Below, one piece after another: positions 1-9,350 of a stretch of 64,000 bases of DNA. This DNA is from CAZJAH01 sp964544155 (GTDB lineage: Bacteria > Bacteroidota > Ignavibacteria > Kapaibacteriales > UBA2268), in contig CAZJAH010000001.1 in NCBI GenBank assembly GCA_964544155.1, positions 62,001 to 126,000 of the forward strand. The letters run 5' to 3'. The stretch's first letter is position 1. The number at the start of each line of letters is the position of its first letter. Made by a program: the position numbers and the translations under genes. Below the pieces are notes generated by a model. That model was given only the letters and a program-made list of their open reading frames with translations. It searched no databases and was not told where the DNA came from.

Positions 1-1232
1 TCGAAAAAGCCTTTAAGAAAAAAGGTTTGTTAAAAGAAGGCCAAACCGGCGATGATATTGATATGGAAGGCCAGACTGATTACAGAATATCACTTTTTCC
101 AATCGGAGGCTACGTCAAGATTGCCGGTATGGTCGATGAAAGCATGGACACCGGCTATAATGAAAATGAGCCCAAACCATGGGAGTTCCGCTCGAAAAAA
201 ACCTGGCAGAAAGCCATTGTTCTAAGTGCCGGTGTGATAATGAATGTCGTGCTTGCCATAGGCATTTTTGCGGGTATTTTTTATTTCCAGGGCAAATCGA
301 TGTATGCCACCACCGAAATAGGTTACGTTAAGGAGGATTCCTTTGGTGAATACATCGGACTTAAAGAAGGAGATAAAGTCTTATCGGTCAATAATAATGA
401 AGTTTCGGACTGGCAGGACTTTATCCAAAGCGTTACCCTCAGGGATTTAGGAGGGGAAAGAAGTATTTCCATTCTTCGATCCGGCGAGACAAAAACATTG
501 GAGGTAAGCGGCGACGAGGTCGTTAAACGTATCGCGAATAATCCGGATTTCGGGATTGAGCCGGCTCAAATGAAAACCTATGTCATGGCGGCCATTAACG
601 CAAAGCCTGCCGCTGAAGCCGGTATAAAAAGCGGAGATACAGTTCTGACCATGAACGGCGAGCCAGTAAATTCAGTCAGTGAATTCATTGATATAGTCCA
701 CAATAATAAATCAAAACCTGTAAATATCAGCGTAGGACGTGACGGCGAAATTTTTGAAACCGTTGTCACACCCTCAGAGGAGGGAAAAGTGGGCGTGCAG
801 GTATCCAATATCTATACCGGTAAGGTCAATAAAGTAGAATTCGGCATTTTCGAATCCTTAGGCCTTGGAGTTAACCAGACAGTAGAAACTGTTGACCTTT
901 TCATCAGCTCAATAGGCCAGATATTCAAAGGCAATATAGCATTTAAGGAATCTGTCGGCGGGCCGATAATGATAGCCAAGCAGGCATCGCAACATGCCGA
1001 AAGAGGTCTGATTAGTTTTTTGAGCTTTATGGCCCTGCTTTCAATTTCGCTGGCAATAATAAACATACTCCCCTTCCCTGCCCTTGACGGCGGGCATCTG
1101 GTGTTTACAGTTGTTGAAGGCGTGATGGGGAAAGAAGTTCCTCTAAAAATAAAAATGGCAATACAGCAGACCGGTATAGTGGTACTGCTATTATTTATGG
1201 CATTTGTAATTTATAATGATATAGTAAGATAA
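1..1232 (+). CDS. rseP: RseP-type site-2 zinc metalloprotease, C-terminal part (5' end outside window)
   Basis: This is the C-terminal ~410 residues of a membrane-embedded regulated intramembrane protease, which in the family cleaves anti-sigma factors such as RseA within the membrane. The reading frame is open to the first base, so the N-terminus with the HExxH zinc motif is missing only because of the window edge. Visible are the GGYVK segment typical of the family, a membrane segment after the KTWQKA stretch, two PDZ domains (around AEAGIKSGD for the second), and the third-residue zinc ligand region PFPALDGGH (LDG motif) near the end, followed by a last membrane helix. It ends 2 bp before surE, so the two are probably co-transcribed. 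Confidence 0.92.
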   Translation, partial: EKAFKKKGLLKEGQTGDDIDMEGQTDYRISLFPIGGYVKIAGMVDESMDTGYNENEPKPWEFRSKKTWQKAIVLSAGVIMNVVLAIGIFAGIFYFQGKSMYATTEIGYVKEDSFGEYIGLKEGDKVLSVNNNEVSDWQDFIQSVTLRDLGGERSISILRSGETKTLEVSGDEVVKRIANNPDFGIEPAQMKTYVMAAINAKPAAEAGIKSGDTVLTMNGEPVNSVSEFIDIVHNNKSKPVNISVGRDGEIFETVVTPSEEGKVGVQVSNIYTGKVNKVEFGIFESLGLGVNQTVETVDLFISSIGQIFKGNIAFKESVGGPIMIAKQASQHAERGLISFLSFMALLSISLAIINILPFPALDGGHLVFTVVEGVMGKEVPLKIKMAIQQTGIVVLLLFMAFVIYNDIVR

Positions 1233-1234
1233 CC

Positions 1235-2059
1235 ATGCACAACCAGTATAATCAGAACAATAATTCAGAACAGGAAAGGCCATATATATTGGTAACCAAT
1301 GATGACGGCATTGATTCCCCCGGCATAAACGCCCTTGTGCACTCAATGCAGAAACTGGGAGATGTTGTTGTAGTAGCCCCTGACAGGCAGCAGAGCGCCG
1401 TAGGGCACGCGCTGACAGTCGCAAAACCATTAAGAATTACTCCGTTTCACAGGAACGGTGAAATGTTCGGTTACGCTATCGACGGCACGCCAGCGGACTG
1501 CGTAAAGCTGGCACTATCATCTATACTTGACCGCCGGCCTGATATAGTTGTTTCCGGGATTAACCACGGACAAAATACTTCTATCAATATACTTTATTCG
1601 GGAACGGTATCAGCCGCTACCGAGGGTATGCTATTAGGAATTCCATCAATGGCCATATCCCTTGCGAGCCATGATCTGAATGCTGATATGAGCTCCGCTG
1701 CAAAATACTCTGAAATTATGGCAAAGAAATTGCTTGCTATGGAAATTCCGGAAGGTACTTTGCTGAACGTTAATATCCCTGCCATAGCTGACGATAAGAT
1801 TAAGGGAATTAAATTTACACGGCAGAGCGGATCAATATGGAAAGATTCTTATGAGAAAAGAATAGACCCATTTTCGAGGGAGTACTATTGGTTTGCCGGT
1901 GAATATAAAGTATTCGAAGAAGGCCCTGAATTCGATGATACCGCTGTAATTAAAGGCTTTGTTTCTGTGACGCCCATACAGTACAGATTAACGAACATGG
2001 AATTCCTGGAGACATTAAGCTCAATTGAGGACGAAGATGTCAAAATTGATAGACATTAA
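1235..2059 (+). CDS. surE: 5'/3'-nucleotidase SurE
   Basis: SurE is a metal-dependent nucleoside monophosphatase active on 5'- and 3'-nucleotides and linked to stationary-phase and stress survival. The metal-binding NDDG motif lies at residues 22-25 and is followed by the family blocks QQSAVGHALT, DGTPADCVKLAL and SGINHGQN. The protein has 274 residues, slightly longer than the usual ~250, owing to an Asn/Gln-rich N-terminal tail of about 15 residues that may not be conserved. The start follows the rseP stop by 2 bp, and the 3' end overlaps the next gene by 23 bp, which points to an operon. Confidence 0.93.
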   Translation: MHNQYNQNNNSEQERPYILVTNDDGIDSPGINALVHSMQKLGDVVVVAPDRQQSAVGHALTVAKPLRITPFHRNGEMFGYAIDGTPADCVKLALSSILDRRPDIVVSGINHGQNTSINILYSGTVSAATEGMLLGIPSMAISLASHDLNADMSSAAKYSEIMAKKLLAMEIPEGTLLNVNIPAIADDKIKGIKFTRQSGSIWKDSYEKRIDPFSREYYWFAGEYKVFEEGPEFDDTAVIKGFVSVTPIQYRLTNMEFLETLSSIEDEDVKIDRH

Positions 2060-2369
2060 AAATGTGGAAGACGGAATGATACTTGCCGAACCCGTAGTGA
2101 ATAACTTCGGGCAGACACTGCTTTCACCCGGTACAGAGCTGCTTTCATCTCATATCCGGATCCTAAAAACCTGGAATATAATCAGCATACGAGTAAAAGG
2201 AGATAAGGACGAAGAGGAAACATACATATCCCCCGCCCTGCTTAAAATCGCGGAGGAGAATATAACTAAAAGGATGAAGTGGCGCCCAAGAACCGAAATA
2301 GAAAAAAACTTGTTTAGAATGGGGATTATGAGTACGGCAATTTTGTTATCAAAATCCGGAGACAGGTGA
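2037..2369 (+). CDS. Small DUF3391-like protein upstream of HDOD gene
   Basis: A 110-residue cytoplasmic protein. The first half (V-E-D-G-M-I-L-A-E-P-V followed by G-Q-T-L-L-S-P-G-T-E-L and an I-R-x-L-K-T-W stretch) resembles the short N-terminal domain often found in front of HD-GYP and other HD signalling domains (DUF3391-like). The second half is charged and unrecognised. I chose the ATG four codons inside the longest frame because the upstream start is a TTG deep inside surE. It ends directly before the HDOD gene, so it may act as a separate N-terminal module or partner of that protein. Function is inferred from context only. Confidence 0.7.
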   Translation: MSKLIDIKNVEDGMILAEPVVNNFGQTLLSPGTELLSSHIRILKTWNIISIRVKGDKDEEETYISPALLKIAEENITKRMKWRPRTEIEKNLFRMGIMSTAILLSKSGDR

Positions 2370-2370
2370 T

Positions 2371-3213
2371 TTGGATCCTTTTGATAAAGTAATACACAGT
2401 ATACGCGAATTTCCGACATTACCGACAGTTTATACCAAACTGTCGGATATAATCGCTAATCCCCGATCCACGGCAAATGATGTAGCTAGTCTTATCTCCC
2501 AGGATCAGGCAGCTGCTTCAAAGATACTCAGAGCAGCCAATTCTTCAATTTACGGCTTCAGAGGAAGAATTAATACAATCAGCCAGGCAGTTATTTACAT
2601 TGGCTTCGATGAAGTGAAGAACCTGATAATCGCAATGTCAATAATTAATCTTTTTAAAAAATTCAAGCATACTCAGGATTTCAATCCCATAGACCTTTGG
2701 AGACATTCAATCGGCGTTGGAGTTATTACCAGATACTTAGGCAGGTCTATCGGCATAAAAAACATCGAAAATTACTTCGTTGCCGGCATTCTTCATGATA
2801 TCGGAAAGCTTGTTTTTTTAAAAAGTATTCCTGAGCAGTATCTTAAAGTCATTAATTATGCTCTTGAAAACAATATTTCTGCTAAAGACGCCGAATCTGA
2901 AATTTTAGGCATAACCCATACCATTGTAGGCGATCTACTTGCTGAACGGTGGAAGCTCCCGATATCCATCAAAGACAGCATAAGATATCATAATACAGGA
3001 CGTGTCGAAGGTAAATTAAGCCTGATCGTATCCTGTGTGCATATAGCTAACGTTGCTGCCAGTATCGCAGGTTTCGGCCAGGCGGGAGATGATGTAATAC
3101 CCGAACCAAATCCGGAAGTATGGGATGCTTTAAACCTCCCGGAAAATTTCTTTACAAAATCGATGAAAGATATATTGAACGATTATGAAGAATCGGTACA
3201 GTTATTGCTTTAA
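2371..3213 (+). CDS. HDOD domain signalling protein
   Basis: A 280-residue stand-alone HDOD protein. Residues ~15-210 match the fold: F-P-T-L-P-T-V near the start, D-Q-A-A-A-S-K-I-L-R-A-A-N-S, the T-I-S-Q-A-V-x-x-I-G-F block, and a retained HDIGK near residue 145. HDOD proteins are regulatory relatives of HD phosphohydrolases, usually without full catalytic metal sites, and occur in chemotaxis, motility and two-component pathways. The start is a TTG adjoining the preceding stop, with a purine-rich GGAGACAGG upstream. A sensor kinase gene follows 38 bp later, so a role in that signalling pathway is likely but inferred. Confidence 0.88.
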   Translation: MDPFDKVIHSIREFPTLPTVYTKLSDIIANPRSTANDVASLISQDQAAASKILRAANSSIYGFRGRINTISQAVIYIGFDEVKNLIIAMSIINLFKKFKHTQDFNPIDLWRHSIGVGVITRYLGRSIGIKNIENYFVAGILHDIGKLVFLKSIPEQYLKVINYALENNISAKDAESEILGITHTIVGDLLAERWKLPISIKDSIRYHNTGRVEGKLSLIVSCVHIANVAASIAGFGQAGDDVIPEPNPEVWDALNLPENFFTKSMKDILNDYEESVQLLL

Positions 3214-3251
3214 GTGATTTGAATAAAAGGTTTTAATTATAGTAGGGCTTA

Positions 3252-5012
3252 ATGCGCAAGAAAAATGAAATAGAAGCAGTACTTGACATTGATGAGAACT
3301 GGAAGCATTTTCTCGATAGTATTCAGTTGTTTACTCACCAAAGAAAAGCAACAGAGCGGATTTCCGAACTCATCAATCAGGGCCTGTACGTATTTTTGGA
3401 ACTTCCCGAAGCCCGGAGCGCGACTCTTTATTTACTGAATGAAGACAGTTTTGATCTTGAATTCAGGGCAATTTTTCCTCCTCACTATAAGGAAGAATCC
3501 GAACAGGATTTTGAAAATATGCTAAATGCCGGACATATAGGAAAAACTCTTGAATCCGGTTCTGTATCAATACTCAACGAATCTGAAAGCAACAGTATTA
3601 ATCATGTTGCAATACCATTAATTGTTTCCTGGGGAGTAATGGGATTGGTACTTATTAAAATGAATAAGCCCATCCAGGAGCTTCCTCAAATGAATATTTG
3701 GCTGATATCACTGCATAGCAGCCTTTTCGCGAGCTCCCTTGAAAATCACATCTTATTCGGAAATTTAAAGAAAACAAAAGAACTTCTGGCCCAAAAAATA
3801 GCTTTAAAAACCATGGATCTTACCCAAAGCCAGAGAGAACTTAAAGCGATAATAGATTCTATTCAGGCAGGGTTGCTTATTATCGATGCCAATACCGATA
3901 AGATAATTAAATCAAATCCTGTAGCAACCGAAATGACTGGACACGAAGAAAACTCAATTATCAACCAGGATTATCGCTTATTCCTTGATGAGTATAAAAT
4001 TGATCCGGTTAAAACCGGAGACCTTTCCAAACCTGTTAAATTTGAATCAGTTATACATACTGCCACAGGAGAAAAAATACCCATACTCCGAACTGTGGCT
4101 TTAACAAATCTCGGGCTTAAAAAATTCAGAATAGAGAGCTTTCTTGATATAACAGATAGAATTAAAGCGGAAAAAGAACTAAAAAAATCGAATGAACTGC
4201 TTGAAATAAGAGTCCAGGAAAAAACCATCGACCTTCACCTGCTTATACACAAACTAAAAGATGAGATTCGTGAAAGGGAAAACGCTCAGAAAGAACTTAT
4301 TTCACTTCTGGAAAGGGAAAAAGAACTGAATGAACTTAAAACCAGATTTGTCAGCATGATCTCACATGAATTTCGCACCCCGCTTACCATCATTAAGTCA
4401 TCGGCGCAAATACTTGATAAATTTGGTGTTAACCTCGATTATAAAGAGCAGAAAGACTATCTTGAAAAAATTAAAACAACTGTAGATTACATCACAGATC
4501 TTATAGAAAATGTTATATTCATAGGTAAGGCCGGCTCTGATAAGCTGGATACCAAACCTATTATTATAGATATCAGAAAATTTGCCGAAAATATCATAAA
4601 TGATATAAGACTTACGCTAAATAAAGAAAGACGGTTCGAAATTAATATATCAGGAGACCTGGAAAAAATCCAGCTCGATGACAGGTTATTAAGACTGATA
4701 CTTGTAAACCTGATTTCGAACGCGGTTAAATATTCAAATGACGACAGTACGGTCGAACTGGAAATTATCGGCACAATAGATGAATTAAAATTCCACGTGA
4801 AAGATCGCGGCATTGGAATTCCCGAAAAAGACCAAAAGAAAATATTCGAAATGTTTTACAGAGCTGAAAATGTCGGTTCAGTCACCGGCACAGGATTGGG
4901 CATGGCAGTAGTGCTTCAATCGGTACAATTGATGAAGGGCAATATTAATTTGCAGAGCAAAACAAATGAAGGCACAGTTTTTACAATAACTTTACCAAAG
5001 CGGCTAAAATGA
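3252..5012 (+). CDS. GAF-PAS sensor histidine kinase
   Basis: A soluble 586-residue histidine kinase; I see no membrane helix. Order of domains: a GAF-like sensor region (about residues 15-175), a PAS domain (about 195-310, with the I-D-A-N-T-D-K-I-I-K-S-N-P segment), a long coiled coil, HisKA with the phospho-acceptor H372 in S-H-E-F-R-T-P-L, and a complete HATPase domain showing the N box (N-L-I-S-N-A-V-K-Y-S), G1 (D-R-G-I-G-I-P), F (M-F-Y-R) and G2 (G-T-G-L-G-M-A). The stop overlaps the next gene by 4 bp (ATGA), so the hybrid REC-kinase downstream is the probable phosphotransfer partner. Confidence 0.93.
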   Translation: MRKKNEIEAVLDIDENWKHFLDSIQLFTHQRKATERISELINQGLYVFLELPEARSATLYLLNEDSFDLEFRAIFPPHYKEESEQDFENMLNAGHIGKTLESGSVSILNESESNSINHVAIPLIVSWGVMGLVLIKMNKPIQELPQMNIWLISLHSSLFASSLENHILFGNLKKTKELLAQKIALKTMDLTQSQRELKAIIDSIQAGLLIIDANTDKIIKSNPVATEMTGHEENSIINQDYRLFLDEYKIDPVKTGDLSKPVKFESVIHTATGEKIPILRTVALTNLGLKKFRIESFLDITDRIKAEKELKKSNELLEIRVQEKTIDLHLLIHKLKDEIRERENAQKELISLLEREKELNELKTRFVSMISHEFRTPLTIIKSSAQILDKFGVNLDYKEQKDYLEKIKTTVDYITDLIENVIFIGKAGSDKLDTKPIIIDIRKFAENIINDIRLTLNKERRFEINISGDLEKIQLDDRLLRLILVNLISNAVKYSNDDSTVELEIIGTIDELKFHVKDRGIGIPEKDQKKIFEMFYRAENVGSVTGTGLGMAVVLQSVQLMKGNINLQSKTNEGTVFTITLPKRLK

Positions 5013-6109
5013 ATAAGAAAATACTAATAGTCGAGGATGAGAAAGATATACGTAAAGATCTGGTTAAAACTCTTCAGCTTTCTAACTATGAAACCGTAGA
5101 TGCTGAAGACGGTTTACAGGGCCTTGAATTAGCAAAAGCGCATCATCCGGATCTTATAATATCAGATATCATGATGCCAAAATTTGATGGGTATAAACTT
5201 TTGGAAGAACTTCAAAAAGAACCTAATACCGCGGCTATACCCTTTTTATTCCTTACTGCCAAGTCCACAAAACCGGATATTCGAGAAGGTATAAACCTGG
5301 GAGCTGATTTTTACATAACAAAGCCCTATGATATAGACGAACTTCTCGAAGCAGTAAGAAGCAGGCTTAAGAAAAGCGAAGCAACTGAAAACTTATATAA
5401 TCACAAAATAGAAGAGATCACTTCTAATATACGTCGCTCTCTTCCCCATGAGATCAGAACGCCCTTAAATATTATCTTAGGATTTTCTGAGTTTCTGAGA
5501 AAGAATTATGACAAAACTTCACCGATTGATGCCAAAGAAATGCTAATGAATGTTTATGACAGCGGCAGAAGGCTTCATAAGCTGTTTGAGAACTACCTTT
5601 TCTATGCTAATCTCGAAATTATTTCAAATAATCAGGAAGAGATAAACAATCTCCGGAATAAAAAGATGATCCTGTCTGAAAATACATTAAAGGACCATCT
5701 TCTACATACTGCCGGTAATTACGGGCGCTCAGGCGATCTTGAACTTCAAATTCAGGATATCACACTTAATATGTCAGAAGAGTATTTTCTGAAAATGGTA
5801 GAGCACATTTTTGAAAACAGCCTGAAATTTTCAGACAGAGGCACAAAGATCCTAATTAGTTCCAGGCAAAAGGGATCCAGGTATACATTGACAATTACCG
5901 ATAATGGAAGAGGATTATCGGAAAAACAAATCAAAACCATGGGAGCTTACGTTCAATTTGAACGCAAAGTATATGAACAACAGGGTACCGGGCTCGGTAT
6001 CGCTATTGTAAAACGAATAGTCAGGATATACAACGGCGAAATGATTTTCGACAGCAAACAAGGCAAATATACATCCGTAAGTTTAATTTTACCCTGTGAA
6101 AGATCATAA
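5009..6109 (+). CDS. Response regulator-histidine kinase hybrid (REC first)
   Basis: A 366-residue protein with an N-terminal receiver domain (acidic pocket E9-D10, phospho-acceptor D53 in S-D-I-M-M-P, K105 in T-K-P) followed by a HisKA-like helix with H147 in P-H-E-I-R-T-P-L and an HATPase domain (F-E-N-S-L-K-F-S, D-N-G-R-G-L, G-T-G-L-G-I-A). Such REC-kinases pass a signal from an upstream kinase to a further target. Translational coupling with the preceding kinase (ATGA overlap) suggests a phosphorelay pair. No DNA-binding output domain is present and no other receiver is close by, so the final target is not visible here. Confidence 0.9.
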   Translation: MNKKILIVEDEKDIRKDLVKTLQLSNYETVDAEDGLQGLELAKAHHPDLIISDIMMPKFDGYKLLEELQKEPNTAAIPFLFLTAKSTKPDIREGINLGADFYITKPYDIDELLEAVRSRLKKSEATENLYNHKIEEITSNIRRSLPHEIRTPLNIILGFSEFLRKNYDKTSPIDAKEMLMNVYDSGRRLHKLFENYLFYANLEIISNNQEEINNLRNKKMILSENTLKDHLLHTAGNYGRSGDLELQIQDITLNMSEEYFLKMVEHIFENSLKFSDRGTKILISSRQKGSRYTLTITDNGRGLSEKQIKTMGAYVQFERKVYEQQGTGLGIAIVKRIVRIYNGEMIFDSKQGKYTSVSLILPCERS

Positions 6110-6112
6110 TTC

Positions 6113-7120
6113 ATGAACATTCTCTTTATCGGACCGCTTAAGTCATCCTTTGTTAAAAATGACATAGAAATACTTTCAGAAAAACATAGTTTAAGAAAGT
6201 ATGATACATCTATCGGACGAGGCCTTAAGGGCATGATCAATCTTATAAAGATCACCTTACAAACATTTTTTGAAGTATTCCGCAATGATGCCGTATTTTG
6301 CTGGTTTGCCGATTACACTACATTGGTTCCCGTTATAACAGCTAAATTATTAGGAAAGAAATCATACGTAATAGCAGGCGGATTTGATATATTAAATGTC
6401 CCTGAAATTGACAGCGGGGCTATAACCAGAAGAGGTCGTTGGTTCTGCGTAAGTAAAACATTTAAATATACAGATTTGATTTTCCCGGTTTCACAGTTTG
6501 CCGGCAATTCTCTGCATGAATTAACTAACGGTGACCATGCCAATTACACTGTTATTTATAATGGTGTAAAAACCGATAAGTTTATAAATTATAATTCTAA
6601 ATGTATTAAGAGAAAATATATAACTACGGTATCACAAGCAGACACATACGTTGATTATCATATGAAGGGTAGTGACAGATTTATAAGGATAGCTTCTAAA
6701 ATGCCTCATTTAGATTTTTTGTTACTCGGATTAAGAGGTAGCGCATATGATCTGGCAATAGAAGCTGCTAAAGGAATAAATAATATTGAAATAATAAAAG
6801 GTCCCCTTGATTTATATTCTGAAATCATACCTTATTATTATCGCAGCTATAGTTATGCTCAGCTATCTATAGCGGAATCATTTTGTATGGCTGTTGTTGA
6901 ATCAATGGCTTGCGGCTGCATACCGGTAGTTAATAATGGAGGGGCACTGCCTGAGGTAGCTGGTGATGCTGGTTATGTTACAAATAATGATGATGAAATC
7001 ATTATTGCAATTAATAAATCCATTCATGCAACTAATGGACAAAGAGAAAAAGCAATTTCACAGTCCAAAAAGTTTGATATATCCATTAAAAGAAAAATAT
7101 TACTCGAAAAGGTAATCTAA
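6113..7120 (+). CDS. Glycosyltransferase, GT4-like
   Basis: A 335-residue glycosyltransferase of GT-B fold. The C-terminal half carries the GT4 signature E-S-F-C-M-A-V-V-E, an E-x7-E motif, followed by S-M-A-C-G-C-I-P-V-V and a G-G-A-L-P-E-V-A-G nucleotide-sugar block. The N-terminal half is divergent and contains a G-F-D-I segment. A substrate cannot be named; envelope polysaccharide is likely for this family. It starts 3 bp after the hybrid kinase and ends directly at the methyltransferase start, so it is the seventh gene of a compact operon. A TATA-rich, low-GC 3' half hints at slightly different base composition from its neighbours. Confidence 0.82.
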   Translation: MNILFIGPLKSSFVKNDIEILSEKHSLRKYDTSIGRGLKGMINLIKITLQTFFEVFRNDAVFCWFADYTTLVPVITAKLLGKKSYVIAGGFDILNVPEIDSGAITRRGRWFCVSKTFKYTDLIFPVSQFAGNSLHELTNGDHANYTVIYNGVKTDKFINYNSKCIKRKYITTVSQADTYVDYHMKGSDRFIRIASKMPHLDFLLLGLRGSAYDLAIEAAKGINNIEIIKGPLDLYSEIIPYYYRSYSYAQLSIAESFCMAVVESMACGCIPVVNNGGALPEVAGDAGYVTNNDDEIIIAINKSIHATNGQREKAISQSKKFDISIKRKILLEKVI

Positions 7121-7927
7121 TTGGAACACATTGAATTCAACATAAATGCCTATAAGAAATTCGCGCCCGAATACTTAAACAGACATCCGGAAATCTATAA
7201 TGATATTGAGCAGAATAGGATTGCAGCTAAAATCTATGTAGCTAAAGAAAGCATCCTAACAGGAAATAATCAACTCAGGGCCATGGATTACGGCTGCGGA
7301 GCCGGTAATTTGACTAACCACCTCTGCGGACTTGGCTTTGAGGTAACTTCAGGAGATGTTTCCGGTGAATTTCTTAAGATCATTAAAATGAATTTTTCTG
7401 ATAATTGTAAGGTGCATACCTTTAAGTTAAATGGAGAAGATCTAAGGGAATTACCGGATGATTCCTTCGACCTAATAGCCACCTACTCTGTTCTCCACCA
7501 CATCCCTGATTATTTAAGGGCTGTTAAGGATATGGCAAGAGTTGTAAAACCGGGTGGAATCCTTTATATCGACCATGAAGCAAGCCCTGAAAAATGGGAG
7601 AACAATCATTATTACGAATTATTTACCAACCAAACAAAAGAGCCTTTCACGCCTGGTTTATTTCTCAATCTTTTAAAGCCCTCATGGTATGTTCGGAAGT
7701 ACAAAAAAATTAAAAACCCCAGATGGCAGGCAGAAGGTGACATACATGTATGGCCGGATGACCATATTGAATGGGATAAGATCGAAGATCTATTAAAGGA
7801 TAATTTTGATTTTATATTAATTGAAGATTACCTTCATTATTCAAGAAATTACCCGCTGGATATTTATAATGAATTTAAAGATAAATGCTCTGACATGCGG
7901 GTAATGATTTCGCGAAAAAAGAACTAG
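7121..7927 (+). CDS. Class I SAM-dependent methyltransferase
   Basis: A 268-residue Rossmann-fold methyltransferase. Motif I is D-Y-G-C-G-A-G-N-L near residue 55; an acidic residue ends the next strand in S-G-D-V-S; the post-motif S-F-D-L-I-A-T-Y-S-V-L-H-H-I and V-V-K-P-G-G-I-L-Y-I-D-H-E are typical of Methyltransf_11/25-like enzymes. The substrate is unknown; pairing with the preceding glycosyltransferase suggests glycan or lipid modification. The start is a TTG immediately following the previous stop codon. It converges with the transporter on the opposite strand with a 1-bp gap and no obvious terminator between. Confidence 0.85.
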   Translation: MEHIEFNINAYKKFAPEYLNRHPEIYNDIEQNRIAAKIYVAKESILTGNNQLRAMDYGCGAGNLTNHLCGLGFEVTSGDVSGEFLKIIKMNFSDNCKVHTFKLNGEDLRELPDDSFDLIATYSVLHHIPDYLRAVKDMARVVKPGGILYIDHEASPEKWENNHYYELFTNQTKEPFTPGLFLNLLKPSWYVRKYKKIKNPRWQAEGDIHVWPDDHIEWDKIEDLLKDNFDFILIEDYLHYSRNYPLDIYNEFKDKCSDMRVMISRKKN

Positions 7928-7928
7928 G

Positions 7929-9251
7929 CTATTTATAAGCTTCCGGAAGTTCATTTCCTGATTCAATAATTGCTTTTTTGATATTAAGGCTTAAAAGCAT
8001 AATAAATCCTACTACGAAGAATACTATCAATGATAGTATCGCTATCCTGTATGATCCCGTGAATTGCAGTGCCAGGCCAAAAATAAACGGCCCCAGCCAG
8101 CTTGTGCCGCGTTCACTTACTTCATAGAGGCTGAAATACTCTGATTCCCTGCCTTCGGGTATTAAAAGCGAATATAGAGATCGGCTGAGCGCCTGTGTAC
8201 CGCCCAGAACAAGGCCTATCACAACACCCAGTATTAAAAATCCCGCCTCGCTATATAAAAAGCCGTAAGCAAATATTACAGCGCCCGACCAGATAACTAA
8301 ACTTATAAGCAGAGCTTTCTTAGATGTGAATTGTCTGGCTAAATAGTTAAAAAGCAAAGCACCGCCGAATGCCACAAATTGTACTATTAGTATGGTCTGC
8401 GTTAGAGTCGACATTTCCAATCCCAGTTCTTCCTGCCCGAATTGCGCGGATAGAGCTATCACGGCCTGTACTCCGTCATTATAGAAAAGATATGCAGCCA
8501 GAAAGATCAGCGTTTTCGGATAATTCTTAGCGTTTTTTATAGTTCTGCCAAGCTGTGTAAATCCTATTGTGAACAGATTGCGGTTCTCTGGTATCTTCTG
8601 TTTCGCAATTCTTCGTTTCAAAACCATTAATGGGGCAATCGTGAATATTGCCCACCAGGCTCCTGCGCTTGCAAGGCTGATACGCACTGCCATCGATTCA
8701 CTTATGCCAATTTGTTCTGAATTCATAAACAACATGAGATTAAGAAGCAGCAGTATACCCCCGCCAAGATAGCCAATAGCCCACCCTATTGATGAAACCG
8801 AGTCCCTCCTGTCGGGTTCTGCCAGGTCAACAATAAAAGAATTATAAAATACTATAGAAGCGCCGAAGCTCAAATTAGCGATTATAAATAATAGCCCGCC
8901 ATACAGATAAGCCTCACCTTCTAAAAAATAAAGCCCCATTGTAGCAAAAGAGCCTATATAAGCAAAAAGCCCGAGGAAGAGCTTTTTCTGTTTTGTATAG
9001 TCCGCCATAGCGCCTGCCAGGGGTAATATGATTACCTGCAGGAGTACGGATAGTGAAACTATGAATGGAAAATACGAACCGGCAAATATATCGAATCCTA
9101 GTATGCTAAGATTACCGGACGGACCTGCAGCGTTTTTGGCAATTGACGTGAGGTACGGCCCGATGAAAACGGTTATTACGGTAGTAGGAAAGGCCGAATT
9201 TGCCCAGTCATACAAATACCATGCAATTCTTTCTTTGCGGGTCGATCGCAT
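7929..9251 (-). CDS. UMF1-family MFS transporter (Atg22-like)
   Basis: A 440-residue integral membrane protein with about 12 hydrophobic segments. The N-terminus I-A-W-Y-L-Y-D-W-A-N-S-A-F is the hallmark of the UMF1/Atg22 branch of the major facilitator superfamily, and the middle loop G-G-T-Q-A-L-S-R-S-L is also characteristic. Eukaryotic Atg22 exports amino acids from the vacuole; bacterial substrates are mostly unknown. I moved the start to the ATG four codons into the longest frame, whose first codon is TTG, because a TGGAAA purine run sits at a suitable distance. The gene stands alone, divergent from the Dph6-like gene. Confidence 0.88.
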   Translation of the reverse strand: MRSTRKERIAWYLYDWANSAFPTTVITVFIGPYLTSIAKNAAGPSGNLSILGFDIFAGSYFPFIVSLSVLLQVIILPLAGAMADYTKQKKLFLGLFAYIGSFATMGLYFLEGEAYLYGGLLFIIANLSFGASIVFYNSFIVDLAEPDRRDSVSSIGWAIGYLGGGILLLLNLMLFMNSEQIGISESMAVRISLASAGAWWAIFTIAPLMVLKRRIAKQKIPENRNLFTIGFTQLGRTIKNAKNYPKTLIFLAAYLFYNDGVQAVIALSAQFGQEELGLEMSTLTQTILIVQFVAFGGALLFNYLARQFTSKKALLISLVIWSGAVIFAYGFLYSEAGFLILGVVIGLVLGGTQALSRSLYSLLIPEGRESEYFSLYEVSERGTSWLGPFIFGLALQFTGSYRIAILSLIVFFVVGFIMLLSLNIKKAIIESGNELPEAYK

Positions 9252-9297
9252 TATTTTTTCCAATTATATTCCAAAACTGCTAATAAAACGAAAGTAA

Positions 9298-9327
9298 TTG
9301 TTAATTCGTTCGAATATGTGATATAAT
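9298..9327 (+). promoter_or_regulatory. Candidate sigma70-like promoter for the Dph6-like gene
   Basis: TTGTTA and TATAAT hexamers are separated by 18 bp, about 24 bp before the ATG of the PP-loop ATPase gene. The spacer contains the small inverted repeat ATTCG-TT-CGAAT. Bacteroidota promoters often differ from this form, so the call rests on pattern only. Confidence 0.4.
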
Positions 9328-9350
9328 ATTATGAAATTAACCGAATTTTT

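Noticed and set aside
7929..9251. Drug-efflux MFS assignment
   Set aside because: The N-terminal Y-D-W-A-N-S-A-F block places it in the UMF1/Atg22 branch rather than among drug exporters.
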